Below, piece by piece: positions 42,030 through 52,239 of a stretch of 64,000 nt of DNA. This DNA comes from Lamellibrachia satsuma (taxonomy: Eukaryota; Annelida; Polychaeta; Sabellida; Siboglinidae). A program made the translations under genes and the position numbers. The notes below the pieces were generated by a model. It was not told where the DNA came from, ran no database searches, and saw nothing but the letters and a program-made list of their open reading frames with translations. How positions within the stretch are numbered: the first letter of the stretch is position 1; the number at the start of each line of letters is the position of its first letter. Where the stretch lies: positions 1,621,501-1,685,500 of the forward strand of contig BSQZ01000102.1 in assembly GCA_033239005.1 (NCBI GenBank), read 5' to 3'.

Positions 42030-42379
42030 TGTAGCAAGTAGCCTACAAGTATATGGCCTATAGATATGTGGTAGTCACTGGTCAGTTATGCGTATCGTTA
42101 TGCATGGTTGGACATCAAAGTGCCCGCTGCAGTCAATTGCACTAGTACATTATACCCGTAGCCTGCCACACGAATGGGTCGACAGTGAACACTGTGTGCT
42201 GATGACATTACATTGAGGTACAAGATACATTACTATACGCACATTTCACTGTCAATGCTGTTTAACTTAGTTAGCTAGTATTTAGTATTCATGTTATTTT
42301 GTTACTCCTTTCAGAGTGCAACAGTTGATCATTTCCTGATTAAAGACAACTGTCATCTGAAGGAGAGTGGTTTTCTTCA
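42030..42379 (+). repeat. gypsy-3 3' LTR
   Basis: 350 bp, TG...CA bounded (TGTAGC...CTTCA), preceded by a G-rich polypurine tract and followed by gatat. Confidence 0.88.
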
Positions 42380-42382
42380 GAT

Positions 42383-42760
42383 ATGCAGTCCGAAGAGGCT
42401 TGTTTGTATGAGTTGTTTGCGAATTGTCAATGCGTCTCTGTACCAAAGTGGCACCACATTACGGAGCCTGGATTAATGGAGGATGCGTACGCTGCATTCG
42501 CTAGATGGCAGTGCAATATGCACACATTTTTTTGTGGTGCGCTGATCGTTAAATGCCCGTGGTTAAATGCGGTAGTTAGAAAACTTATAAAACGCGAGCG
42601 AAAAGAACTCCCGGCTAAAGTGGACTACAAATCTCAATTTATTTTCACAGCCTACAATCCGGGAGATTTCCCTGTTTTCTGGGAGTTACGTAACAAATCC
42701 GGGAGACTCCAGGAAAATCGGGGATGGCAGGTACACGCCCACAACAATAGCAAGGGCTAG
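42383..42760 (+). CDS. Hypothetical 125-codon ORF interrupted at its start by gypsy-3
   Basis: The ATG at 42383 overlaps the gatat duplication (gATATg), so the LTR element landed exactly at the start codon and separated it from its upstream region (now at 38220-38316). The protein (MQSEEACLYELFANCQC..., then VPKWHHITEPGLMEDAYAAF) has clusters of Cys, Trp and aromatic residues and a basic middle (KLIKRERKELP). No domain is recognised. Its last third is read from GGGAGA/TCTCC-type repeated words (42655-42735) that resemble the 9355-9500 block. The ORF may therefore belong to a DNA transposon. Confidence 0.35.
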   Translation: MQSEEACLYELFANCQCVSVPKWHHITEPGLMEDAYAAFARWQCNMHTFFCGALIVKCPWLNAVVRKLIKRERKELPAKVDYKSQFIFTAYNPGDFPVFWELRNKSGRLQENRGWQVHAHNNSKG

Positions 42761-42775
42761 TTCAATCAAGTTTTG

Positions 42776-43277
42776 TGCAGACTGGACAATAGAAACTTTG
42801 CTAAACAGTATCCTTGTGTTCTGCCTGTTATTAAAGTTATTTATACGCGTTAGACGAACGGTCCCCTATTATCGCCAACACGTGCATACTGATTTCAAAT
42901 ATTGCCATCGTTCATGATCTCCATTAATTATATAGAATTTTTTATTTAATTCATACATATTTAATAATTGTCACAATCGGAACACATTATGAACGAAAAA
43001 ACAATAAAAAGGTTTTCATAAAAAAATGCCTCCGTCACCAAGGATGACAAATGCCTCCGTCCCCAGGATCAAACTGAAGAAACAATTTTAATTGCTTCAG
43101 AAATTTGTTTAATTACTTCAGTGTAATCAAACATGTAGGCTGTTGCTTGCTAGATAAGGAATTTTTTGTCATACCGTAATGTATTTCAGGAGTTGAAAAA
43201 TGTTTGTATTTATTAGAGTATTGTAACCATGTTATATATTTTACTAATCCACAAAGAATTTGTCTACTGCCGAAATG
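42776..43277. other. Spacer without recognisable features
   Basis: AT-rich. Contains a short duplication (aatgcctccgtcaccaaggatga and a near copy, 43024-43070). No ORF of note. Confidence 0.4.
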
Positions 43278-44170
43278 CTTTACAAGATGACCTAAATATC
43301 TTAGAGCAGTGGAGTAACAAATGGTTACTAAAATTTCATCCAAGCAAATGTAAACATATGACTATTGGAAATAATAACATTGGGGAAACCAAATATTCTA
43401 TGACACTTAACAACTCCATTTATCCGCTCAACACAATTGAAAAAAAAATGGCTTAGGGGTTATTATAGACACAAAGCTACCCTTTGATGACTACATTAAC
43501 CATGCAGTAAACAAAGCAACAAAGATGACAAAAATAATTTGCAGATCTTTTAAATTTCTTGACAAAGATACATTCTTGCCATTGTATAAAACAATGGTAA
43601 GAACGAATCTTGACTATGCCATAGCAGTATGGTATCCTTACAAAAAAAACGCAATAGAAAATGTCCAAAGAAGATCAACAAAAGAATTGCCAGGGATGAG
43701 AAACTTAACTTATATAGAAAGATTAAAATTATTAAACCTTCCCTCATTATCATATAGACGTATACGAGGCGATATGATTGAAGTTTTTTTAATTATAAAT
43801 AATCTATACGACATTGAATCTTCACCTAAACTCTTAAAATGGGAGGATGTATCCTTCAGGACAGGAAATAGAGGGTACACTCTAAAATTATTTACTCAAA
43901 GAAAGAACAAAAACGAATATAAGAAAAAATGCTTTTCCAATCAGAGTGACTGAACCTTGGAATTCCCTCCCGGAAACAGTCGTTCAAGCAAAATCTTTAA
44001 ATACTTTTAAAAACTGCATGGACCAATTCTGGTCCAATCAGGAAATTCTGTATAATTTCGAAGCACCATTAAAAACAGGAACTGGAATTCTTAAACTGTT
44101 AATAGACGAAGAAGAAGATCTGTTCATTGAGAAACCTGTGATCTGAACCATCTTAAGGTAAGGTAAGGTC
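43278..44170 (+). mobile_element. LINE A second copy, 5'-truncated
   Basis: It starts within the RT C-terminal part (DDLNILEQWSNKWLLKFHPS) and runs to the same taaggtaaggtaagg 3' tail as 26815. It is about 93-95% identical to 25910-26830 by eye. The 142-codon frame 43525-43953 (MTKIICRSFKFLDKDTFLPL, IENVQRRSTKELPGMRNLTY) and 43946-44146 (NSLPETVVQAKSLNTFKNCM) are intact pieces separated by one frameshift. Being less damaged than the 23-26 kb copy, it shows what that copy lost. Confidence 0.85.
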
Positions 44171-44284
44171 AAATGTTTATTAACATGCAAGTGTACCATT
44201 TAATAATACAATTGCAATGTAGTTGAAACTAAAGCTGATGTAATTTTATGAGCATCGAGGATGTGAAATACTCTGATTTATGCA

Positions 44285-44430
44285 CAATTCTCAGATACTT
44301 TGAGACCCTCCAATTTACCTACAATTCTCTGATGTCCCGAGCCCCTCCAGTTTATGTACAACTCTGATACCCTGAGACCCTCCGATTTACGTACAATCCT
44401 CCAATATCCTGAGCCCCTCCGATTTACATA
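44285..44430. repeat. ~40-bp degenerate tandem repeat
   Basis: About four units built on gagcccctccgatttacgta and the neighbouring caattctctgatat words. Confidence 0.7.
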
Positions 44431-44652
44431 TAAATCTCCTGCATTTGCATTTCTGAAACTTAACATGTATGACTCAATAAGACACATCTATTTGTCTTTA
44501 TTTAATTGCCTGTGTATAACTATCAAGTGTAGTTGAATTCAGAATAATCATTTGTGCACATCCTGGTACATCTGACAGCATTTCGAAGTGTTTCTCAGTA
44601 ACACTTCATGGTTGTGTGAGAAACGTTAACCCTTTACCTGTCTGTGTTGTAG

Positions 44653-44733
44653 CTATGAACCATTCCTGCAGCTGAAGACATCCTGTTGGAAGTTGGAGTG
44701 TCCATTTGAAACGGCTGTAGAGCTCACTACAGT
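44653..44733 (+). pseudogene. FERM F2 exon, with deletions
   Basis: Bounded by tgtgttgtag and gtgagt. It encodes YEPFLQLKTSCWKLECPFET then AVEL, matching FLQLK-DIL-G-KL-CPFETAV of EPB41L5-type FERM domains. The DIL-G stretch is short by two residues. The final codons are out of frame: CTACAGT before the donor would give the conserved LQ(S) leading into ELGDYD, so about 11 bp are missing just before it. Confidence 0.6.
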
Positions 44734-45376
44734 GTGAGTGACATCATTTGTGTGGTTATATATAAGTTCTCAAAGTAAAGAAAACGTAAAGTGTTTAATA
44801 TTTGTCCAGACCACCCCACCAATACACGGTGTGGGACATAGATAACATGCTATTGGCGGTGCTTTTTGGTCGGCAAGGTGCACGTCATCGACAATATGCA
44901 CAATTGAATATTTTATAGTATTTTCAGCCGTAATATTATTTGTAGTAATACAACATTTGGTCATGTCTATCAGGCCGCATGTGTGTTAGCGATATGTTGT
45001 GACATTTAGTTGGAAAAGATGTGGTTACCCCATAAGTGTAGCTGTAATGTTTGTATTGTTTCAATAGCAGGAACAGAGAGGTAGAAGATATTTTATAATG
45101 ACATGAATAATACTAAGGCTAATGGTTAAATTATGTGTACTTGTAAATAGTGGTTGAAGTACCTTCAAGTACTGTCATTTAATTGACTGTATCTTTACAA
45201 GCACGCCATATTTACATTATCCAGTGCCTGCTTTATAGCCATGTTTACGTTGGGTTAGAACTACCCACTAGTCCACTAGTCTGTACACTAGTAATGTGAA
45301 TGTAGTATGATGTGTTTACCTGATTGACAGCTTACCTGTGTTTACCAGATTGACAGCTGTATGTTTTGATTGACAG

Positions 45377-45503
45377 CTGAGCTAGGGGATTATGATAATG
45401 AGAAACACACACCAGGGGTCATCTCAGAGTTCCGCTTCGTGCCAGAAGAGGTGCAATCAGAGGAGATGGAACTTGCCATCTTCGAGAAGTTCAAGTCCTG
45501 CAA
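45377..45503 (+). CDS. FERM F2 exon, intact
   Basis: Acceptor ttgattgacag and donor gtcagt. The phase 1 entry gives [20 protein letters not shown], then [20 protein letters not shown] and CK, leaving in phase 2. ELGDYD is a signature of FERM F2, and SEFRFVP with [10 protein letters not shown] points to the EPB41L4B/EPB41L5 branch rather than 4.1R, FARP or PTPN3/4. No stop or indel. Confidence 0.78.
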
Positions 45504-45569
45504 GTCAGTGAATAATAACAATAATACATTTCTTATATAGAGTCTCATCCAAATAATTGTTTTATACCA

Positions 45570-46122
45570 ATGTACAGTGGTGTACACATTATATTGTCAT
45601 AACATCATATGTACCAAGGTAAAGTGGTGTACACATTATATTGTCATAAAATCATGTACTGATGTACAGTGGTGTACACATTATATTGTCATAAAATCAT
45701 ATGTACTGATGTACAGTGGTGTACACATTATATTGTCATAAAATCATATGTACTGATGTACAGTGGTGTACACATTATATTGTCATAAAATCATATGTAC
45801 CGATGTACAGTGGTGTACACATTATATTGTCATAAAATCATGTACTGATGTACAGTGGTGTACACATTATATTGTCATAAAGTCATATGTACTGATGTAC
45901 AGTGGTGTATACATTATATTGTCATATAAAATCATGTACTGGTGTACTGTGGTGTACACATTATATTGTCATAAAATCATATGTACCGATGTACAGTGGT
46001 GTATACATTATATTGTCATATAAAATCATGTACTGGTGTACTGTGGTGTACACATTATATTGTCATAAAATCATATGTACCGATGTACAGTGGTGTATAC
46101 ATTATATTGTCATAAAATCATT
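45570..46122. repeat. 44-48-bp minisatellite, about 12 copies
   Basis: The unit gtacagtggtgtacacatta plus tattgtcataaaatcatatgtactgat repeats from 45572. It contains the palindromic word gtac..gtgtac. It lies where the missing FERM exons would be expected. ORFs over it (MVYTLYCHKI...) are artefacts. Confidence 0.93.
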
Positions 46123-46217
46123 TAAACTACTAATGTGCACAAATCTGCAGTTATTACTAATAAAACACACAGAAATATATTTTCTATGTAAATATAGTAA
46201 TTAAAATTAAAAGCTAT

Positions 46218-46223
<6 letters not shown>

Positions 46224-46280
<57 letters not shown>
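46224..46280. repeat. (AT)n microsatellite, about 57 bp
   Basis: Uninterrupted TA repeats ending tgtata. Confidence 0.95.
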
Positions 46281-46287
<7 letters not shown>

Positions 46288-46421
46288 TCATAAATATACA
46301 TAGATGCTGCATAGAGAGACCAGTGCATACAGGACATCATTCAGGGAACTGGTTACATATTTTTGTTTTGTTGATTTTCCAACAATGATGAATTGGAATA
46401 TTGTTTATAACACTAATATAG

Positions 46422-46575
46422 ACCACACCTTGTGTTTCGCCTGACACACCAGAAGGCCCACAGGCTCCTGTGGAAGTATGCCATGGAGCACCAATGCCTT
46501 CAGTCTCAAGGGCCCAATGAAGGGGCCCAATGAACAGCAGAGCTTCTTCCGAATGGGGTCTTGCTTCCGATACAG
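46422..46575 (+). pseudogene. FERM F3 C-terminal exon with 13-bp tandem duplication
   Basis: Acceptor cactaatatag, donor gtaggg. The frame gives PHLVFRLTHQKAHRLLWKYA and MEHQCLQSQGPNE, matching the [21 protein letters not shown] helix of EPB41L4B/L5. The 13-mer ggggcccaatgaa is then present twice (about 46509-46535), which shifts the frame into TGA. Counting a single copy, the continuation QQSFFRMGSCFRYR fits the family's FIRLGSRFRYSG. Confidence 0.75.
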
Positions 46576-47577
46576 GTAGGGTTGGTCTCACTTTTGCTAT
46601 ATGTGACCCTGTGACTTTTTATGTGTCTGGCATTAGGCCCAGGCTTTTACATGTATCCTCCATTATAACGGTATGCAGTGATTATACGCTGACAGTGATA
46701 ACCCTTTGTAGCATCACTGGTATAATCTGGCTTTTAGGGTGCTGCATTGGCATTTCCCAATTTGCATGCATAATAGAATTTGTACTACGGTGACAGTGTA
46801 TCGTGCAGTGACATTAGGTTTCAATGAGTAATGTTAGTAGTAGTATTGTCGGCAGTATCGGTACCCCGATGTGGAATGATGTTCCCCTGTTGTCATTAGA
46901 TGGCAGCACTAGTCATGTTACAATGTTCAAGCGTTACTGTTGTGTATTGAATGTCCTGCAATGAGTTACATTCGAGTGTTACATTTATTTGTGAAAGTTA
47001 TGTTGGATGGTCGGTATATTATAAGTAGACACATAGGCATCGTGATCAGTGTTATTGTATTAGGTTGCTATAACAGTCCAACCTGTTGTCATGATGGCAC
47101 CTGGAAGTGGACTTCAACTGGACGGCTGGATCATGTTTTCTTATTAAACCACTTTATTTATATTATGTGGAATATGGTGCTACGTTGGCGGTAATAAATT
47201 GTCCAACGTTTGGCCAGAATCTTAAATGCTATTTACATGGTAATCCGTGTTACTAATGTGTCTTGGCTGTGTGCAGACTACTGTTTGTTAGGATATTAGG
47301 ATGTGAAGTGTGGTGATGGCATGATAATAATCTGTGTTCTGTCCATGATAGATATCATAGTTCTGAGTAGCAGTCGCCGTTTCCGCCGTAGTTTCCGTTT
47401 CAGCCGTATGTCATCTTGGTTAAGTTAAACAGTTCTTCACAGAAATTAAGTACATTTTAGTTATTCTGTCATATAACGTCATGTCTTGGTTAAGCGTTCT
47501 TCTGTGTGAATAAACCATATATATATTCTGTTTGCCTTAGTGTAATTTGATTGGTTTGGGGACCCGCGAAAGGGCCG
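46576..47577. other. Intron-like sequence after the F3 exon
   Basis: No exon or transposon recognised, AT-rich. Words such as agtgacattagg and ttacaatgttcaagcgttac are unique in the window. Confidence 0.4.
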
Positions 47578-47714
47578 GTCTCACTTCTGCTACAGGTAGG
47601 GTTGGTCTCACTTTTGCTATAGGTAAGGCTGGTCTCACTTCTGCTACAGGTAGGGCTGGTCTCACTTCTGCTACAGGTAGGGCTGGTCTCACTTCTGCTA
47701 CAGGTAAGGTCGTC
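47578..47714. repeat. 27-bp minisatellite carrying splice-donor-like sites
   Basis: Five units of cacttctgctacaggtaggg plus ctggtct. The same sequence surrounds the F3 exon donor 1 kb upstream: gatacag|gtagggttggtctcac, 46569-46592. Each unit therefore holds a CAG|GTAGGG or TAG|GTAAGG site. Confidence 0.88.
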
Positions 47715-47896
47715 CTCCCCAGGGCTAGTCTTTCCTGTATAGACCAACATTGTGACAAGTAAAAACATAAAGATGAGAAGTAAACCAGAGAAATGAAAAC
47801 GAGAGAAATGTCTTACAGTTTGCTGGGTACACAACTTTAAAGTTTATGTGCTGCCATCTGTCACATTGCATGTAGGGTAATTTGTTTTAGTCAGCA

Positions 47897-48998
47897 GCGT
47901 TAAGTAAAACTTAATGTGATCCCTGTAGAGAGTTGCATAGCTGTGTTTCAGCAGGTGCGTAGAGTTCTATACGGCCAGCGTTAAGTAAAAATTTATTGTG
48001 ATTCCTGTAGAGAGTTGCATGGCTGTGTTTCAGCAGGCGTGCAGAGTTCTATATGGCCAGCGTTAAGTAAAACTTAATGTGATCCCTGTAGAGAGTTGCA
48101 TGGCTGTGTTTCAGCAGGTGCGCAGAGTTCTATATGGCCAGCGTTAAGTAAACTTAATGTGATCTCTGTAGAGAGTTGCATGACTGTGTTTCAGCAGGTG
48201 CACAGAGTTCTATACGGCCAGCATTAAGTAAAACTTAATGTGATCCCTGTAGAGAATTGCATGACTGTGTTTCAGCAGGTGCGCAGAGTTCTATATGGCC
48301 AGCGTTAAGTAAACTTAATGTGATCTCTGTAGAGAGTTGCATGACTGTGTTTCAGCAGGTGCACAGAGTTCTATACAGCCAGCGTTAAGTAAAACTTAAT
48401 GTGATCCTATAGAGAGTTGCATGACTGTGTTTCAGCAGGTGCACAGAGTTCTATACGGCCAGCATTAAGTAAAACTTAATGTGATCCCTGTAGAGAGTTG
48501 CATGGCTGTGTTTCAGCAGGTGCGCAGAGTTCTATATGGCCAGCGTTAAGTAAACTTAATGTGATCTCTGTAGAGAGTTGCATGACTGTGTTTCAGCAGG
48601 TGCACAGAGTTCTATACAGCCAGCGTTAAGTAAAACTTAATGTGATCCTATAGAGAGTTGCATGGCTGTGTTTCAGCAGGTGCACAGAGTTCTATACGGC
48701 CAGCATTAAGTAAAACTTAATGTGATCCCTGTAGAGAGTTGCATGACTGTGTTTCAGCAGATGCACAGAGTTCTATACAGCCAGCATTAAGTAAAACTTA
48801 ATGTGATCCTGTAGAGAGTTGCATGACTGTGTTTCAGCAGGTGCACAGAGTTCTATACAGCCAGCATTAAGTAAAACTTAATGTGATCCTGTAGAGCATT
48901 GCATGACTGTGTTTCAGCAGGTGCACAGAGTTCTATACAGCCAGCATTAAGTAAAACTTAATGTGATCTCTGTAGAGAGTTGCATGACTGTGTTTCAG
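47897..48998. repeat. 81-bp minisatellite ending at an exon acceptor, ~13 copies
   Basis: The unit starts gcgttaagtaaaacttaatg and contains gttgcatgactgtgtttcagcag. The tgtgtttcag|cag in every unit is a good 3' splice site with a pyrimidine-rich lead. The last unit's copy is the acceptor of the exon at 49002. Confidence 0.92.
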
Positions 48999-49001
48999 CA
49001 G

Positions 49002-49099
49002 AAGGCCAGTCAGCATTACTCATGGCGACCGACCATTGAGAGGAGTGAGAGAGAGGATGGCCTGGGCTGTTGCATCCAAGGCATCCACCCTACATCCAG
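49002..49099 (+). CDS. Likely FERM-adjacent exon
   Basis: It directly follows the last 81-bp repeat (ttcagcag) and precedes gtgggg. The open frame KASQHYSWRPTIERSEREDG can be compared with the (Q)AxxxSR-RRTSTFER segment after the FERM domain in EPB41L4B/L5, but the match is short. A second frame is also open (MRGVRERMAWAVASKAST). Confidence 0.4.
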
Positions 49100-49586
49100 G
49101 TGGGGGCGGAGGTTGCAGCGGGTTGTGTAGTTCCTTAAAACTGTCACATTATATTTGTTTAAATCCGTATTTTTACTTGAAATTCTGCCCAAAGCCATTG
49201 AAATGTTTGTGTGTGTAAACTATGCATCATTCTATTTTATACAAGAAAATATGTAGTTTAACACAATGTTTGAAACAAATCCATATATAAATAGGCCGTA
49301 TTCCACCAAAAATAAATGTGTGCCATGTGGCAGGCCCAGTTCTTGTTTCTTTTATAATTATTTTTGAAGTAAATGAAAATTATGTAACAGTTATGGTGTC
49401 TGGTATGTAGCTAAATTGAGGATAAGGAGGTGAGGCTAGCAGACCAAGATAGGGCAAGGGTTAAAAGTAGTAGACTGAAATGGGTTCATGGTTAAAGCTA
49501 GCTGATCAACATGGGACAAGGGTTAAAGCTAGCCGACCCAGCTGGGGCAAGGGTTAACATTGATGTCATTCTGATGACTGTTTCAG

Positions 49587-49770
49587 TGTTGTTGTCAAGC
49601 CAGCTGTTGCCATGGCAGCTGTGGTCGATTCACCAATGTCGTCTAGTCCTGTGTCACTGAATGTAACCACAAATGGCGCCATGTCTTCATTAGGCGCTTC
49701 CCCGCTGGAATGGCTCTACAATTTGATTAAGGGGCCAAATCAGACAACCAAAGCATCAGTCCATTCTAAG
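49587..49770 (+). CDS. Possible Ser-rich linker exon
   Basis: Acceptor gactgtttcag and a weak donor aag|gttact. The frame gives VVVKPAVAMAAVVDSPMSSS then PVSLNVTTNGAMSSLGAS, a disordered Ser/Thr/Ala linker, and exits in phase 0; read on, it stops at 49804. It would suit the long middle part of EPB41L5-type proteins, but no motif proves it. Confidence 0.35.
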
Positions 49771-50243
49771 GTTACTATGGCAACTGCTGGTTGCAGCACG
49801 ATTTAAGGTTAGTCTATAGACTGCCTCACAGACACTGAACAAGATTGGTTGTGTCTGAAAGGTTTGTTTTTGCTACTCTAAACAATACATATACTTAACT
49901 TGTGTGTCAACATCTGATCATGGAAAGCCTCCTCCGCTCAATTAGCAGACTTGAACATGCTGTTTTTATGTCATCATTTTGATTTGTTCTCATTTGTGAT
50001 GAACACATGCGCAACTAAGTGTGAAGTCACTTGAGACCACACAGTTAACATGTCGCTAGAATTGCCTTGTGTGCAATAACTAGATCGATTTTACTATAGA
50101 AATGAAAAAAAAATTAAATGGGGACATTTCATCAAACACCAAATTTTATCGCCATTATATTGTATAAATCTCTGCACTATGAAACCTTTGTGATTTGTTC
50201 AGATCTCCTCTTGTGACATAGTTCAAAGTTCTTGTTCTGACAG

Positions 50244-50444
50244 ACGAATCAGAGCTGGTTCAGGTGAAGCTGAAGGGACTTGATGAGACGGGGCCTGTTG
50301 CCATGACAACGAAGCCATACAAGGACGTGAATACGTTCATCAACAACCAGTTGACGTTTGTGAGCGCTCAGGGCGTCATCCCGCCCGACCAGATGAAGTG
50401 TAACATCCTCAAGGCCCAGGCTGAGGAACAGTACAAGAACACGG
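50244..50444 (+). CDS. EPB41L4B/L5-like C-terminal-half exon
   Basis: Acceptor tgttctgacag, donor gtcagt. The frame reads ESELVQVKLKGLDETGPVAM, TTKPYKDVNTFINNQLTFVS, AQGVIPPDQMKCNILKAQAE and EQYKNT. KCNILKAQ is a motif I associate with the region after the FERM domain in EPB41L4B/EPB41L5, which ties this exon to the FERM exons upstream. No stop, with G/C-ending codons unlike the AT-rich introns. Confidence 0.58.
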
Positions 50445-50489
50445 GTCAGTGGTAGATAGAGTGACCACTGAGTGACCAGTGTAGCACTT

Positions 50490-50740
50490 CAGACTGGTCA
50501 GGGGCAGCTAGAGTGATCAATGTGTCTAGTAAACATTTCATACAGTGACAGCTAGAGTGACCGCTGTGTCCAGTATAGGTTTTCAGATGGACAGTCCCAG
50601 CTAAAGTGACCACTCTGTCTAGTGTAGCACTTCAGATGGACAGTGACAGCTAGAGTGACCACTGTGTTCAGTATACCACTACAGATGGACAGTGCCAGCT
50701 AGAGTGATCACTGTGTCCAGTATACCACTTCAGACTGGAC
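50490..50740. repeat. ~50-bp degenerate tandem repeat
   Basis: About five units with agagtgaccactgtgtccag and tataccacttcagatggaca words. Confidence 0.85.
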
Positions 50741-50839
50741 TGTGGTAAATAACATTGTAGTTGTATCAGAAGTCAACATGGCAGCATCTAAAGGTGCAAC
50801 TTTGATTTTATCATAAAATTTCTTTTCTTCCTCATTGCT

Positions 50840-50955
50840 CCCTGGACTGAGGCATTTGTTGCTCCCATTATAAAGGACTGAGGCATTTGTTGCTGCCTTT
50901 ATAAAGGACTGAGGCATTTGTTGCTCCCTTTATAAAGGGCTGAGGTATTTGTTGC
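50840..50955. repeat. 30-bp tandem repeat, about 4 copies
   Basis: Unit actgaggcatttgttgctcc plus ctttataaag. Confidence 0.85.
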
Positions 50956-52239
50956 TTCCTGACACGACTGTCTGTGTTGATGCAGGGCTGTCTGCAGACA
51001 AGACGTTGACTGTGGAAATGCCCCCCAAAGAAGACACCCCAAGGTGGCTCCATGTCCTGCAGTCTTAGATACAGGCTGTAGGCCGTCAGGTAGAACTCAT
51101 TACTGTTCTTGAGTTCCATTGTCCAGTCATGGGGCAACATAAAATCACATGTAAATTCCATCAAAAAATTTAAGATTTGTATTATTGAATTGTTCCACTG
51201 GACCTTTGACCACGAATTTGAGACATTTCATTAAAACCAACATTATTTTTGTACTGAATATGCAGTGACATAAATATATCCAATCACCTTGCGTTTTGTT
51301 AGATATGTGGCAGACATATCTTCAGGAGCATCTGTAGGGTAGAGTTTGCTAGCCACCTCATCAGTCACACCAGTTAGTCTTACAACTTGTGTTCGTATGC
51401 CCCATTTTTCATTTGTGAGCCATGTAGAGTTTCCTGTAATTTAATGACGTTAAAACTTCACAAAGCAGCTCTCTTTAGGCTCCTCTGATGTTGGAACTGA
51501 AAAAGGAGATATACAATTATACTACTAGTAGAAATGAAAACTATATTTTGAAATTCAGATTTTTATTATCTAAGCTATTTTGAATATCTGCATAAAATAT
51601 GGTTTCAAGTTTAAAATTACAGCTTGTGACCTGGCATTACGCTACTAAGTCTGAGGGTCATTTTTACTTTTAAGTGTATGCCTTTTAGTACGTAAGACAT
51701 TCCTCTTCCAGGCACAGTTTAAAATATTTGCATCTGATGATATAATGAGATATTAGTAATCAAACAGCGTAATTATTATCCAGTAATTATGTTTTTGTTA
51801 GGCATTGCTGCCTGGAATGACAATTTTTTTATAACATTGTTGTAAACACTCAGTTTCAAATAATTAGCCACTCCCTTAGCAGATAAGGTATTCTCCCTTG
51901 TCCACACCATGGCAATTTCTGTTTTGAGCGTTTTATCTTGCTGGAGAAAATGGATTTTAGTGTACACATTATTTGGGGGTTTTTTTAGCATTAATTTGTA
52001 TTGCTATAAACCATAAATTATATACAGTAGGAAATTAAGCATATAACATACCATAGATACATTGTAAAAAGGAATTGTGTGCAAAGCAATAAAAAATCTA
52101 CACTATGCCAATGGGAAAGACCTGAGAAGATTTAAACATGACCAGTAAATTAACCTTTGGGATATGGAAAAAGAATTCTATGATCATAAAATAATTATCC
52201 TGAGATATGTTCAATACTTTCATGTTCAGTTCCTTCCAC
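50956..52239. other. Non-coding sequence, no recognisable gene
   Basis: Short minus-strand ORFs at 50868-51164 and 51776-51991 have no domain or splice context. Possibly intron or intergenic. Confidence 0.35.

Larger units (their letters stand above)
38322..42379 (+). mobile_element. gypsy-3: LTR element with gag inverted relative to pol
   Basis: LTRs 38322-38667 and 42030-42379 (about 98% identical by eye) start TGTAGCAAGTAGCC. The 5-bp duplication gatat flanks the element (38317-38321 and 42380-42384). The 3' LTR follows a polypurine tract (gtgggggggggg, about 42010-42020). Between them pol (end of RT, RNase H, integrase) is on the plus strand at 39740-41985, but gag is on the minus strand at 39695-38670. 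The 5' LTR lacks its last four bases (ttca), exactly where the inverted block begins. The front half of pol (protease, most of RT) is absent. Confidence 0.88.
44653..50444 (+). pseudogene. EPB41L4B/EPB41L5-like (yurt-type) FERM gene, partial and damaged
   Basis: Exons at 44653-44733, 45377-45503, 46422-46575, 49002-49099 (likely), 49587-49770 (possible) and 50244-50444 fit the order of a band 4.1-like 5 protein: FERM F2, F3 end, FERM-adjacent region and the KCNILKAQ motif of the C-terminal half. These proteins bind Crumbs-type membrane tails and restrain apical membrane and actomyosin. The FERM exons that should lie between 45503 and 46422 (F2 end and most of F3, about 100 residues) are not found; a minisatellite and an AT tract occupy the space. 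The first exon has small deletions and the F3 exon a 13-bp frame-breaking duplication. Either this is a decayed copy or the assembly is locally wrong. Upstream exons lie outside or are lost. Confidence 0.62.

Noticed and set aside
45763..46204. ORFs MVYTLYCHK... over the 44-48-bp array
   Set aside because: Pure repeat translation, and unit length varies so the frame is not maintained.
47490..47834. Minus-strand ORF with CSRSETSPT repeats, resembling an RS-type protein
   Set aside because: It is the antisense of the 27-bp donor-carrying minisatellite. The plus-strand relation to the F3 exon donor explains the sequence.
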